Notes: a model not told the origin generated them from the sequence alone. Positions 7,836 to 17,298 are shown, counted from the stretch's first letter. The stretch is DNA of 23,786 nucleotides from an uncultured candidate division Zixibacteria bacterium (GCA_913009765.1 CAJVYT010000020.1:1-23786), one strand, 5' to 3'. A program made the numbers and translations.

Positions 7836-8793
7836 CAAAAAAATAAATGCCGATTCATATTTACAAACCGGCTCAAATGAATTAAGAGTTTTAGAATATA
7901 GAGCAGCAGGAATCTCATTTGGAATCAACATTCTGAAAGTATCAAAAATCGTTTCTGAAATAAATCAACTTATTCAAATACCAGAATCGGACCCATCTAT
8001 TCAAGGTGTTTTTAAAGATATGAACCGCTTAGTGCCGATTGTTGATTTAGCTGCTGTTTTGGGTATGGAACATGAAAAATCTAAACATGACAAAGTTATT
8101 GTAACTGAATTTTTTGGTATGCAAACCGGATTTCATGTCGAAAGAATTGACTGGATTCATCATTTTAAATGGGAAGATGTTATAGACGCCAAACATGTTT
8201 TTTCAGGAATCAATCAAAAATATGTGCTTGGTATTGTCAAACCAACCGAAGACCACATGGTACTTTTGTTAGATTATGAAACAATATTATTAGATATTCG
8301 ACCCGAATTTAAAGAAAATGCTAAAGTTACTATCACAGAAGATTTGAATATAGCTCAAAAGAAAATTTTAGTAACCGAAGACTCACCAGCCGTACGTGCA
8401 ATGCTTGTCAATGAACTGCAGACTCTTGGCTGTGATGTAATTGAGGCTGCTGATGGGTTGGAAGGATGGGAAGCATTTCAAAAGCACTCATTTGATCTTG
8501 TTATTAGCGATGTAGAGATGCCTCAGATGGACGGTTTAGCACTTACCATGAGAATCAGGCAATCAGAAAGACCTGACACACCGGTTATTGTATATTCTTC
8601 TATTGGAGATATTGGCATGAAAGCCCGTGCAAAATATTTAAAAGCAGATGCTCATATCACCAAATTAAATCTTAATAAACTTATTATTTCTGCAGGAAAA
8701 CTTATGAACGGTGAAAAAATTGAATTTGATTCGGCTGACATTGATGTAGACAATAATGCTCCTGAAATACTTGAAACCATCGCATTAGACTAA
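7828..8793 (+). CDS. cheV: CheV: CheW domain fused to receiver domain
   Basis: A CheW-like coupling domain occupies residues about 15-165 and a receiver domain about 178-290. The receiver keeps the acidic pair E184-D185, phospho-acceptor D228 in VISDVEMP, S257/S258 in VYSS, and K279. In chemotaxis CheV links receptors to CheA and is modulated by phosphorylation. No other chemotaxis gene is in the window. A GGAGG site precedes the ATG within the kinase gene. An acidic tail of about 30 residues follows the receiver. A terminator lies 20 bp after the stop, making kinase plus CheV a complete two-gene unit. Confidence 0.9.
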   Translation: MDNKKINADSYLQTGSNELRVLEYRAAGISFGINILKVSKIVSEINQLIQIPESDPSIQGVFKDMNRLVPIVDLAAVLGMEHEKSKHDKVIVTEFFGMQTGFHVERIDWIHHFKWEDVIDAKHVFSGINQKYVLGIVKPTEDHMVLLLDYETILLDIRPEFKENAKVTITEDLNIAQKKILVTEDSPAVRAMLVNELQTLGCDVIEAADGLEGWEAFQKHSFDLVISDVEMPQMDGLALTMRIRQSERPDTPVIVYSSIGDIGMKARAKYLKADAHITKLNLNKLIISAGKLMNGEKIEFDSADIDVDNNAPEILETIALD

Positions 8794-8812
8794 ATAATAT
8801 AAAACTTCTATG

Positions 8813-8839
8813 AAAAACCCGCTTCCAAGCGGGTTTTTT
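8813..8839 (+). terminator. rho-independent terminator
   Basis: An AAAACCCGC/GCGGGTTTT-type stem with a TTCCAA loop ends in a T-run, just after cheV. Confidence 0.93.
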
Positions 8840-8854
8840 AATATCTATTCTATT

Positions 8855-8870
8855 TGGCAAACCTTTTGCC
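8855..8870 (+). promoter_or_regulatory. possible sigma-54-like promoter
   Basis: TGGCAAACCTTTTGCC has GG and GC exactly 12 bp apart. It differs from the consensus at the last base of TGGCAC and the base after TTGC. It lies 47 bp before the kinase start at 8917. No enhancer-like repeats are seen upstream, where a terminator and cheV lie. Confidence 0.3.
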
Positions 8871-8916
8871 TCTCTTAACTAAATGTATTACATTAGTAAA
8901 AAATAATAGGATTGAT

Positions 8917-9918
8917 ATGTCGAAACTAATGTTAACTGCCAAAAAAGCTTTTTGGTTATTTATCTGTATTACCGTTATCCTACTTGCCCAAGCTGTGTGG
9001 TGGATTGCACTCATGGCGAAGCTATTTAATGAAAAAGTTGACATGGTTCAAAAATTTGGAGCCGACAAAGCCTATATTGACCTTATTCATCAGGAAGAAA
9101 TTTCAAGACAAATTATGATAGGACTTGAAGGTATTTTCTTTCTTTTGTTAGTTGGAGCCGGAGCTTGGCTTATTTACCGCACACTTGTTAAAAATGAAGA
9201 GCTGCAGTTTGCTCAACAAAATTTTTTAATGTCGGTAACTCACGAATTGAAAACTCCTTTGGCATCTATGAAAATTTACTTAGATACATTAAAATCAAAT
9301 AAAATCCCCGAAGAAAAAAAACTTACTATTATTCCAAGATTAAAAGATGATGTGAATCGTCTCGAAAAACTGGTCGAAAATATTTTAGAAGCCGGACGTT
9401 TTGAAAAAAGCGGATACGAACTGCATAAAGACTATTTTGATTTAGCAGCAATGATAAAAACTGACTTGGAAAAACTAATAACGTTTAATCATAATCAAAA
9501 ATTGGAAATTATTACTGAAAATATTCCTGATAAGTTTATCTTTTATGGTGACAGGTTTGCCTTAAGCAGAGCTTTTGAAGCAATTATTGAAAATTCGCTA
9601 AAATATAATGATAAAGATAAAATTATTGTAAAAGTTTATTTTAAATCTGACAAAAAACATATTTTTATATCTATATGCGACAATGGTATTGGACTCTCAA
9701 AAAAGGATTTGGAACTTGTTTTTGATAGGTTCTACCGTGTTGGAGAAGTACTTAATATTAGTAAACCGGGCAGTGGACTTGGATTATTCCTTTGTAAAGA
9801 AATTATGAAGGCTCATAAAGGAAATATCAAAGTTGAATCTGACGGAATTGGTTTTGGTGTAAATTTTAAAATTCAATTAAAGGTAATAAAAAATCATGAA
9901 AACAATTCTCTTAGTTGA
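8917..9918 (+). CDS. membrane sensor histidine kinase
   Basis: A 333-residue kinase. Two transmembrane helices (about 11-34 and 67-90) enclose a short outer loop of about 30 residues. The HisKA motif FLMSVTHELKTPLASM contains H109. The catalytic domain shows ENSLKYND (N-box), CDNGIGLS (G1), FDRFYRV (F-box) and GSGLGLFL (G2). I choose the ATG at 8917, with AGGA 5 bp upstream, over a longer TTG reading from 8854 that would run through the putative promoter. It overlaps the response regulator by 23 bp, so they form a cognate pair. The tiny sensor loop suggests sensing in the membrane or through a partner, as in PhoR-like kinases. Confidence 0.92.
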   Translation: MSKLMLTAKKAFWLFICITVILLAQAVWWIALMAKLFNEKVDMVQKFGADKAYIDLIHQEEISRQIMIGLEGIFFLLLVGAGAWLIYRTLVKNEELQFAQQNFLMSVTHELKTPLASMKIYLDTLKSNKIPEEKKLTIIPRLKDDVNRLEKLVENILEAGRFEKSGYELHKDYFDLAAMIKTDLEKLITFNHNQKLEIITENIPDKFIFYGDRFALSRAFEAIIENSLKYNDKDKIIVKVYFKSDKKHIFISICDNGIGLSKKDLELVFDRFYRVGEVLNISKPGSGLGLFLCKEIMKAHKGNIKVESDGIGFGVNFKIQLKVIKNHENNSLS

Positions 9919-10594
9919 AGATGACCCCAATGTCGCCGATGGATTGGTGATAAATTTGGAAGCCGACGGGTATCAGGTTTTGCATGTTGATGACGGTAAT
10001 AATGTTCTCAATGAATTTGAAAAAGGTAATTTTGACTTAGTTTTAATGGACATCATGCTCCCCGGTACAGATGGGCTGACACTTACTAAAGAGATTAGAA
10101 AAACAGGTTCTATTATTCCGATAATTTTTATCACTGCCCGTGACCAAACCGACCAAAAAGTTGAAGGACTTTTAGCAGGTGGTGATGATTATATTACAAA
10201 ACCGTTTGATGTTTCAGAACTCTTAGCCCGTATCCAAGGTATATTTCGCAGACAGGCATGGCTTAACCCCGGTGAAACAACTGAAAATGAATATGAATTC
10301 GACGGTCGTTCAATTAACTTTACAACTTATACTGCAAAAGGTCCCGGGGGAGAAGTACATCTGACCAGAAAAGAATGTATGGTCATGAAATATCTTATTG
10401 AACGTACCGGTAAAGTTGTCAGCCGTGATCAACTTTTGGATGCTGTGTGGGGATATCACACCTATCCGACTAATCGCACTATAGATAATTTTATCCTCAG
10501 GCTGAGAAAAATATTTGAAGTTGACCCCAAACAATCTGTGTATATAGAAACTATCCGAGGAGTCGGCTATCGTTTTACAAAAAAAAACAATTAA
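9896..10594 (+). CDS. OmpR/PhoB-family response regulator
   Basis: The receiver domain (1-120) has the acidic residues E8, D9 and D10, phospho-acceptor D52 in LVLMDIMLPG, T80 and K102 in TKPF. The C-terminal winged helix (about 132-230) has the usual LTRKECMVMKYL, GKVVSRDQLLDAVWG and IETIRGVGYRF stretches. It is the cognate partner of the overlapping kinase. Target genes cannot be told from the window. Confidence 0.94.
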   Translation: MKTILLVEDDPNVADGLVINLEADGYQVLHVDDGNNVLNEFEKGNFDLVLMDIMLPGTDGLTLTKEIRKTGSIIPIIFITARDQTDQKVEGLLAGGDDYITKPFDVSELLARIQGIFRRQAWLNPGETTENEYEFDGRSINFTTYTAKGPGGEVHLTRKECMVMKYLIERTGKVVSRDQLLDAVWGYHTYPTNRTIDNFILRLRKIFEVDPKQSVYIETIRGVGYRFTKKNN

Positions 10595-10618
10595 TATTAA
10601 ACTAGTTTGGTAGGGCAG

Positions 10619-10644
10619 AGTCTCTCGGAGACTTGTTTTATTTT
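10619..10644 (+). terminator. probable terminator after the two-component pair
   Basis: AGTCTC-TCG-GAGACT is a perfect 6-bp stem with a 3-nt loop, followed by TGTTTTATTTT, 25 bp after the response regulator stop. Confidence 0.6.
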
Positions 10645-10977
10645 ATAAAAAAGTTTTGTATATCATTTTTTCGAGGGAGCTGATGAGGGCATCTGTCCTT
10701 CACGGAAACTTAGGATTACAAGATTAAGTTGTTCTTAGATTTGAAATTATAAAAATGTGGGTTTTTGTTGAAGGATTACATATAGAAAAAGCTTTAATGG
10801 ACAACTAAGTATCTTACAAAAGTCTAAAGACTATCTTTAATATTGTTTAACAATTTGGGGAAATGGAAAAAAATGTTTGTAATGGGTAAGACCATCTATT
10901 ATATTTAAACCGTAACCATTCTCAAATGGTAACGGGCAACGAACATTATAATTATTTCTAACATAAGAAGAGCTACC
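10645..10977. other. intergenic region ahead of the giant secreted protein gene
   Basis: It contains a degenerate repeat copy (10676-10698) and an inverted repeat at 10910-10935: CCGTAACCATT, a 4-base gap, AATGGTAACGG, with one mismatch. The inverted repeat lies about 43 bp before the start codon and has no U-run, so it may be an operator or a leader hairpin. No gene is seen. Confidence 0.5.
10676..10698 (-). repeat. degenerate copy of the GGGCAGACGAGGGC repeat
   Basis: GGAGCTGATGAGGGCATCTG matches the reverse complement of the 17680-17708 repeat with a few paired changes. The GATG/CATC stem around AGGG replaces GACG/CGTC, so pairing is kept. Confidence 0.45.
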
Positions 10978-13900
10978 ATGAAAAATACTAAAATAATTTT
11001 TATTGTGCTGTTATGTATATTCTTATATTCAACAGCAATAGCTGAAGTATATGTGAACCGTGCATCGGATGGGACGAAAATGCCATATGAAGTAAGAGGA
11101 GGCGGATTAACTTTAGACCGCGATTATCAAAATGCTTACGGGGCGTTACATTATCTTGATCCGGGTCCTCCATTTATTATTGAATGTCCGATAATAATAC
11201 AAAATATTTACGACCCTGAAGGAAATGTGGATACTTGGGGTTCATTAACAATACGTTCTGGGGGAGTAGGTATTACCAATCCATTTGATATTTATATAAG
11301 CAGACAAGATGAGTTTGATAATGGCTGGTACATAGATGGTTTTGTTAATATGGAAGGTTCAACAATCGACCCGATAACTATAAACGGTGAATTTGGCTTA
11401 CACTGTGCTGGACCTACCGATATTGGACCTGATAATATAAATGATCATGATATATCATTCTCTCATGTGATTTTCAAAGAAAACAGTCACTTGGGTATGA
11501 TAGAAATTTCAAGTGGAAATACTAACTTTGATCATTGTACTTTTTTACGTAACGCCGACTCTTCTATTGTGAATTTGGTCTCTGCAGTTAGTTATGTTCA
11601 GCGCGATTGGAGTTTCTCCATGAAGCATTGTACTTTTGAAGGTAATTTTGTAAATTATTATGCTTTAATGCGTGTTGATAATTTTAAAAATGTTGTTTTT
11701 GAGGATAATAGTTTTACTAACAATAGATTTTATGAATTTCCTCAAGCAACATTGATGGAAATACGTAATTGTGAAATTCAAAGTATTAAAGGGAATACTG
11801 CTAGCAATAATACGAATAATGCGATACATTTATATAATACCCATTTAACTAATGATTGTTATTTTAAATCCTCAGAAGAATTACCTATTATTTCAGATAA
11901 TATTTATATACCTGATACCGTTACGCTTACTATTGATTCAGGCTCGGTTATTAAATTTTTTCAAAATGCCCAAATAGATGTTAAGGGCACATTGGATGTG
12001 ACCGGAACAGTGATGACATCCTGGAATGATGATGAATACGGTGGTGATACTGATTTAGACCCATCACCGGCATATATACAATATTGGGGAGAAAATAATG
12101 GAGCAATTTCTGTTGATTCTACAGGGATGCTTAATATGCATAACTCAACTGTTCGTTATGCCAAAAGTGCAGTTTACACTAAAGGAAGGCTGGATATTCA
12201 AGGTTCCAATTTTGTTGATAATAATAATTATGCTTTACAAATAGAACCCCATCTTTCCGGTCTTTACAGTATCAGTAACTCATTATTTTCGCGTACAACT
12301 CAAGATTATAGTTTGAGTTCGGGAAGCGGGATATTTATTGATAATCAGTATTCAGGAGGTGCCGACTATTATTTTGATAGTGTGATATCTATTCAAAATG
12401 AGAGAAACGGTTTATATTTATCAAATACACAAAATAGCCCCATGACAATTGAAATAAGTAATTCCAATTTTTCAGGAAATGATAATTATGGGGTATACAC
12501 ATCGTTAGACCCCGGAGTGTTAAGTATAGGTATTTTCAATACTTTATTATGTGGTAATGGAATGTCCGGGTTTTATTGTCCTTCAATATTTGACCCGCAC
12601 GCCATGTTGGATTTTGAAAGTAATGTTATTGCAGGAAATGGTTTTAGGGCAGATAATCGTACAGGGGCAATGATTAGTGGGGTGTGGAAAGGTGATATTA
12701 TAAATAATACAATTGCCTATAATTATGGGGATGGTCTAATTGCTGAATTTCCTCATCAGTCGGAAACTTATACTATTAATAATGTGTTTTATCGTAACGG
12801 TTCTTATGGTTATCAAATGTATCAGTCCGAACAACCTTCTTTTAGTATGAATTGGTTTTGGGAAAACAAAGATGATACCAATGAACTGCGATTTGTAGAT
12901 TCAACCGGAACATACATTACAACAGTCGAAGATTTACAACTACTTGGTGGTTTGTATCCCACAAATCGTCATCATACTCCTGGGTTTATTCCTGAGCAAA
13001 CAGGAGAAATAGATACGATTGCATATCATGAAAGTATTGATATGACTCTTATCGTTGACGAAGGAGCGTTTACCGATAAACATTTGCAACACACGCTTAT
13101 TAAAGCGGATACATCTGAAGCAAACTGGTACCAAATTTCAAGAAATACAGATGATTCCCTTTGGATATTGGGTGATGCTACTGAGGTTGCTCAATCTCAT
13201 GAAACATATTTGATTTTTGATTATCATCTTATAGGAAGTTCATTAATGATTGAGTCGGGACGTATGACAGAAGTGACTGTTGATAAAGATATTGACGGGG
13301 AAAATCGTTTTATTGATGGAGATAACAACGGGCTTGCAGGTGTAGATATTGGAGCAGATGAATTTAATCCGGCAAGTGGTCAACCGGCTCCTATTCAAGT
13401 ATTAAATCCGGCTGAAGATACTCTTTTACATTCTGATGATAAGTTTACTTTAGAGTACGAAGTTGATACCGGTATTTCAGCAATTGATATTTATTACATA
13501 ACACAATATAACCCTACTGTTCCTAGTACAGGTTGGTTTCTTCTAAAAAGCAATATTGATCCGAGTACAGGAAGTTGTGAACTTGATGTACCGTTTGCTT
13601 TATCTACAAAATGTCGTTTTAAAGTTTCAGACCATGCTGATTCATCGGTATACGGCATTAGCAATAGTTTTAAAATAAAATATCCGGTGTTTACTTTGAT
13701 TAATACAAGCGGAGAGTTCTATCCGTTTACTTCTCCCGATGATCATTGGCAATTTGGTAATGATTCAGCAAGTATGTGGCCTGTTTCTGCATGGGTAGAT
13801 TACTACGGTATTGATTCTTATACTGGGGTACCGTATCCATCTCAATTTACCGCATTTAATGAGTATAATGCCAAGTCATCTGATTTTCCAAGTTGGCATA

Positions 13901-15588
13901 CCTGGGTAAAGACGTTTGGTGAGGATGTATGTTATTTCACTAATTTTATTACTCCTATTTATAGACCTTCAGCAGTAAAAAAATGGGCATCTACAAAAGG
14001 TAAATGGGGAGGTTCCTGTTTTGGTCTGGCTAATACAACATTAATGGCTTTTTATGATAGGTATGCATTTGAGCTCCGTCCTGAAGTTCCAAACTATCTA
14101 AAACTTCACGATTTGACTATGACTGATAGTTTACGAAGTTTAATAAACAGTATTTGGACCTATCAATTCGGGCAAGAAAATATTAAGCACACCTTGCAAA
14201 ACTTAAATAAAACCCCAAAAGAAACTTTAAAAGAAATTCTGAAAATGTTTGATTCATTAAAAGTATCATTATCTGATAGAGTTTTAACATTAATGGGTCC
14301 TCATGCTCAAGGAGTACAAGCAGGAGTACATACAATTGTTCCTTATTATGCCGAACATACAAGTGGTAGTATTTGGGATATTTATGTATATGAAAATATT
14401 GACCCTAATAGTATCTATACCATAGAAATTGATACAACTCTAAATATCTGGACTTATGCTCCTGCCGGTTGGTCGGGTAATAAAGGAATGTTTTTAGAAG
14501 ACAGTCTTGATAATTATATAAATGGAACGCCAACCATAAATAAAAAAGCATCTCAAATAAATCTATTGGCTACAGCAGCAGGGTATACCGAAATGTATGT
14601 CTCGGAGACAGATTCAGTGTTGATAACAAATGGAAGTGATACAATCGGTCAGTATGGTGATTCATTGTTTAATAGTTTTGCCGATGGAATACCTCTTATA
14701 CCAAAGGTTGGAGGTCCAGTGTCACCTATTGGATATTATCTTCAGGATGATAACTATGAAATAGCTCTATCCGGTATTACTGATTCGGTTCACCGCTTTA
14801 GAATTTTTACAGCAAATAATATTATGTCATATAAACATATTTCAGAAGATACGACAGCGACAGAACAACTTCGATATGATGCTCCGATAGGAGAGTTTTG
14901 GGTACTAAATCCGGATAGTGTAGTCAGAAATCATGTTTTTGAGTCAATTGCTATTGTACCGGACACAGAATTTGTTCTCAGGTTATCAGATATATCAATA
15001 CTACCGGGGGATTCTATTGGATATTCAAAAACAAATTCAACCGGTTTAAAGATTCATAATATTGGAAACAATAAAACATATAATATAGCATTAACTTTAG
15101 CAGGATCTTATTTAACAGATGAATTTGAATTTTTGAATGTATCTCTTCCTGAAAATACTTCTCATTATATCGCACCTACAATAGAAGATTTATCAACGCA
15201 TAGAATAAAAATATATATTGATTCAGAAAATGACGGTACTATTGATGATTCTATTTTCATCTCAGGAACTGCAACTGATATAGGAAATTCAGATATACAA
15301 ATACTTCCTCATTCATTTGTTTTGTTACAAAATTATCCAAATCCGTTTAATCCAAATACAAATATTAGGTTTAACTTATCTCAGAGATCTGATGTTAAGT
15401 TGGAAATCTTTAATTTGTTAGGAAAGCGTGTTATCACTTTGGTAGATAAAAATCTTCCTGTCGGGGAGCATACTGTCACTTGGAACAGTCTTGATGATGC
15501 AGGACAAACAGTTGCCAGTGGAGTTTATTTATACCGTTTAACCGCCGGGAATTATATTGATAGTAAGAAAATGATTTTACTTAAGTAA
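10978..15588 (+). CDS. giant secreted protein: beta-helix, cysteine-peptidase-like segment, sorting domain
   Basis: A 1536-residue exported protein. The signal peptide is residues 1-22, ending STAIA. From about 100 to 680 there are irregular Asn/Ser/Asp-rich repeats (for example SFTNNRFYEF, NSNFSGNDNYGVYTS) typical of right-handed parallel beta-helices. After a linker near 800-900, a segment shows WGGSCFGLA with C1014, then AGVHTIVPYY with H1118 and VYENIDP with N1140. This C, H, N/D order suggests a papain/C39-like fold. The C-terminal 95 residues carry LLQNYPNPFNPNTNIRF and end SGVYLYRLTAGNY then KKMILLK, the FlgD-like type A sorting domain used by type IX secretion. It is probably displayed on or released from the cell surface. 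Catalysis is inferred from residue order only. The gene is flanked by non-coding DNA and stands alone. Confidence 0.85.
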   Translation: MKNTKIIFIVLLCIFLYSTAIAEVYVNRASDGTKMPYEVRGGGLTLDRDYQNAYGALHYLDPGPPFIIECPIIIQNIYDPEGNVDTWGSLTIRSGGVGITNPFDIYISRQDEFDNGWYIDGFVNMEGSTIDPITINGEFGLHCAGPTDIGPDNINDHDISFSHVIFKENSHLGMIEISSGNTNFDHCTFLRNADSSIVNLVSAVSYVQRDWSFSMKHCTFEGNFVNYYALMRVDNFKNVVFEDNSFTNNRFYEFPQATLMEIRNCEIQSIKGNTASNNTNNAIHLYNTHLTNDCYFKSSEELPIISDNIYIPDTVTLTIDSGSVIKFFQNAQIDVKGTLDVTGTVMTSWNDDEYGGDTDLDPSPAYIQYWGENNGAISVDSTGMLNMHNSTVRYAKSAVYTKGRLDIQGSNFVDNNNYALQIEPHLSGLYSISNSLFSRTTQDYSLSSGSGIFIDNQYSGGADYYFDSVISIQNERNGLYLSNTQNSPMTIEISNSNFSGNDNYGVYTSLDPGVLSIGIFNTLLCGNGMSGFYCPSIFDPHAMLDFESNVIAGNGFRADNRTGAMISGVWKGDIINNTIAYNYGDGLIAEFPHQSETYTINNVFYRNGSYGYQMYQSEQPSFSMNWFWENKDDTNELRFVDSTGTYITTVEDLQLLGGLYPTNRHHTPGFIPEQTGEIDTIAYHESIDMTLIVDEGAFTDKHLQHTLIKADTSEANWYQISRNTDDSLWILGDATEVAQSHETYLIFDYHLIGSSLMIESGRMTEVTVDKDIDGENRFIDGDNNGLAGVDIGADEFNPASGQPAPIQVLNPAEDTLLHSDDKFTLEYEVDTGISAIDIYYITQYNPTVPSTGWFLLKSNIDPSTGSCELDVPFALSTKCRFKVSDHADSSVYGISNSFKIKYPVFTLINTSGEFYPFTSPDDHWQFGNDSASMWPVSAWVDYYGIDSYTGVPYPSQFTAFNEYNAKSSDFPSWHTWVKTFGEDVCYFTNFITPIYRPSAVKKWASTKGKWGGSCFGLANTTLMAFYDRYAFELRPEVPNYLKLHDLTMTDSLRSLINSIWTYQFGQENIKHTLQNLNKTPKETLKEILKMFDSLKVSLSDRVLTLMGPHAQGVQAGVHTIVPYYAEHTSGSIWDIYVYENIDPNSIYTIEIDTTLNIWTYAPAGWSGNKGMFLEDSLDNYINGTPTINKKASQINLLATAAGYTEMYVSETDSVLITNGSDTIGQYGDSLFNSFADGIPLIPKVGGPVSPIGYYLQDDNYEIALSGITDSVHRFRIFTANNIMSYKHISEDTTATEQLRYDAPIGEFWVLNPDSVVRNHVFESIAIVPDTEFVLRLSDISILPGDSIGYSKTNSTGLKIHNIGNNKTYNIALTLAGSYLTDEFEFLNVSLPENTSHYIAPTIEDLSTHRIKIYIDSENDGTIDDSIFISGTATDIGNSDIQILPHSFVLLQNYPNPFNPNTNIRFNLSQRSDVKLEIFNLLGKRVITLVDKNLPVGEHTVTWNSLDDAGQTVASGVYLYRLTAGNYIDSKKMILLK

Positions 15589-15682
15589 GAATAGATTTTG
15601 GGACAAACAAGACAGCAGTATCGAAACATTGTTAGAATGATTATTTGCAATTTCCGGATTATTGCTGCTGTTGTAATTAAAA

Positions 15683-15991
15683 TCAATTGAGATATTTTTG
15701 TGTGTCTTCAACAGTTCCATCATGTTCTATCCGGCTGGCTATGTTAAAAGCTTTGTCTCGATCATGTGTTACTAAATTTAGACTGGGAAGTGGCTCATCC
15801 ATCAAAAGCATGGTAGGTTATAGAACCAGCACTTTGGCGAGAGCTACACACTGTTGTTGTCTGCCTGACAATTATGCTTGTTTTCTGTCTGCGTATCATG
15901 TCACACTAACAAAGTTAAGAATATCTCGAGTTTTTTCTAATCTTTCGGTTTTTGCTGCCCCTTTTGCTTTCAACCCGAACTGAATATTCTC
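15683..15991 (-). pseudogene. ABC transporter ATPase fossil
   Basis: One minus-strand frame reads ENIQFGLKAKGAAKTERLEK, LSGRQQQCVALAKVLVL, MLLMDEPLPSLN and LVTHDRDKAFNIASRIE. These are the region before the signature, the LSGGQ signature, Walker B and the H-loop of a PotA/TauB-like importer ATPase. Three in-frame stops interrupt it. About 30 residues between Walker B and the H-loop are deleted, and the whole Walker A half is gone. It is an advanced fossil, so no product is expected. Confidence 0.85.
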
Positions 15992-16024
15992 CTATTCATA
16001 ATTTTTTCTCCACAAAAGATTCCA

Positions 16025-16174
16025 TTAAGCTTTACTATAACTTTCTCTAATATTTTCACCAGAGTATAAAAATATCAAACCCACAACAAGTGCTATCCCC
16101 ATAACAAACATTGAGGCAACAAAGACATAATCCTGCTTAGTAGTAAACCACAATATTTCACCTGCCAAACCTCC
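16025..16174 (-). pseudogene. C-terminal scrap of a probable ABC permease
   Basis: A 49-residue open stretch has no start codon. It includes one hydrophobic helix (YVFVASMFVMGIALVVGLIF) and ends GENIRESYSKA. The position just upstream of the ATPase fossil on the same strand fits the last helix of the matching permease. The family call is inference. Confidence 0.4.
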
Positions 16175-16218
16175 ATTTGCTTATCATATTTAGTAGATAG
16201 AGGTCTGTTGAGGCATAT

Positions 16219-16656
16219 TTATTGTTTGGATTTAGCTACATCCAAACGGCACCATGCGTAAAGTGCATCGTAAACCTCAAACTGGTGCTTGAGATTCTCG
16301 GCATCATCTGGAAAGCGAATGCTGTATCCCACTGCGATAGCTTCAAACCCGGGAGCTAGAGCGTCACTGTCCAGGTCATCTGTGTCAGCTGCATGAATAA
16401 TTTTGGAGAGACGTAGCAAAGCCTTGTCACGCAGGTCATATTTTTTTATAATGGTTTCAAATGAGCATTTGCCATCGTGATGACCCAATTCAACATCGGG
16501 TGCATCAAAGGGAATCGCTCCCTCATGCTCAGTTACTTCCTGAATACGCGACTTGGGAACAAAGAGTATTTCCGCTTCTGAGTCTATGAACCGTTTGATA
16601 AGCCAGGGACATGCTACCCTGTCAACATGAACATGTGATCGTGTTACCCATTTCAT
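16219..16656 (-). CDS. ChrB C-terminal domain protein (chromate resistance)
   Basis: The 145-residue protein opens with WVTRSHVHVDRVACPWLIKR and continues with FVPKSRIQ, VELGHHDGKCSFETII and IIHAADTDD. This is the ChrB C-terminal domain (PF09828 type), here as a stand-alone protein. In chromate-resistance loci ChrB is linked to chromate-sensing regulation of the ChrA exporter; no chrA lies in this window. The ATG has AAGGA 8 bp upstream. It sits directly ahead of the ABC transporter fossils on the same strand, possibly the surviving first gene of a lost operon. Confidence 0.85.
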   Translation of the reverse strand: MKWVTRSHVHVDRVACPWLIKRFIDSEAEILFVPKSRIQEVTEHEGAIPFDAPDVELGHHDGKCSFETIIKKYDLRDKALLRLSKIIHAADTDDLDSDALAPGFEAIAVGYSIRFPDDAENLKHQFEVYDALYAWCRLDVAKSKQ

Positions 16657-16962
16657 TAGTTAATCCTTTTCTATTTGTTTATGTAGTCTGTACACATAAG
16701 ATAAGCTTTTCGACAATCCTATACTGTGCCGTCGGCTGTAATAATTCTCACTTCGCTGTACATTTTTCATGTGGTTATTCTTTCTCATAATACTTCATAT
16801 AGAGTTTTACCTTTATGAACTGAATACGTTCTATATAAGTTAGAATTTTTTTTCTATTCATCAAGTGCTTTTTGGAGATTTTTGTCATCAGTAAAATATA
16901 ATAATTGATAAACTCTTGCCGGTCTGTTCAATGTAATCTCTTAACTTTACCATTTTGGTGAG
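16657..16962. other. intergenic region, nothing recognised
   Basis: AT-rich, without a convincing reading frame, repeat or promoter motif that I can support. Confidence 0.5.
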
Positions 16963-17298
16963 GTGTTCTCTTTTTTATGTAACCATGAGCTATTCCTAAG
17001 TCAATCAAATGCAATGAAAGGAGCAATTAACCGTCAAAGACCTGAAGGTGCTCCTTATGCATATCCCTCAGGACATACTTTTTCAGCGTTTGCAACAGCA
17101 GGGGTTGTGTACAAACATTATGGCAAGACTTGGGGTATTTCTGCTTTTGTCTTGGCTTTAGAATACCGGAATTGGCACCGTAAACCTAAAAATGATGGCT
17201 TTTTATACAAAAATAATTATCGCATTTTATGCGTTTTATTACTTGACAAGAATGTGACGAACGACTATTGTAGTTATGTAAATAATCGCAATAGATAA
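16963..17298 (+). pseudogene. PAP2-family phosphatase remnant
   Basis: Residues around 19-60 read KGAINRQRPEG, then YAYPSGHTFSAFATAGVVYK. These are the first two signature motifs (KxxxxxxRP and PSGH) of the PAP2/phosphatidic-acid phosphatase family. After FVLA the sequence stops resembling the family, and the third motif (SRxxxxxHxxxD) is absent. The N-terminal membrane helices are also missing. A truncated, inactive remnant is the best reading. Confidence 0.7.

Noticed and set aside
8854..8916. N-terminal extension of the sensor kinase from TTG
   Set aside because: No ribosome binding site, and the region holds a promoter-like sequence. The ATG at 8917 has AGGA at good spacing and is followed directly by the first membrane helix.
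15687..15983. 98-residue plus-strand ORF
   Set aside because: It is the antisense shadow of the ABC ATPase fossil, whose motifs are clear on the minus strand.
17172..17187. TGGCAC at 17172 as a sigma-54 promoter for the small exported genes
   Set aside because: No TTGC at the required distance.
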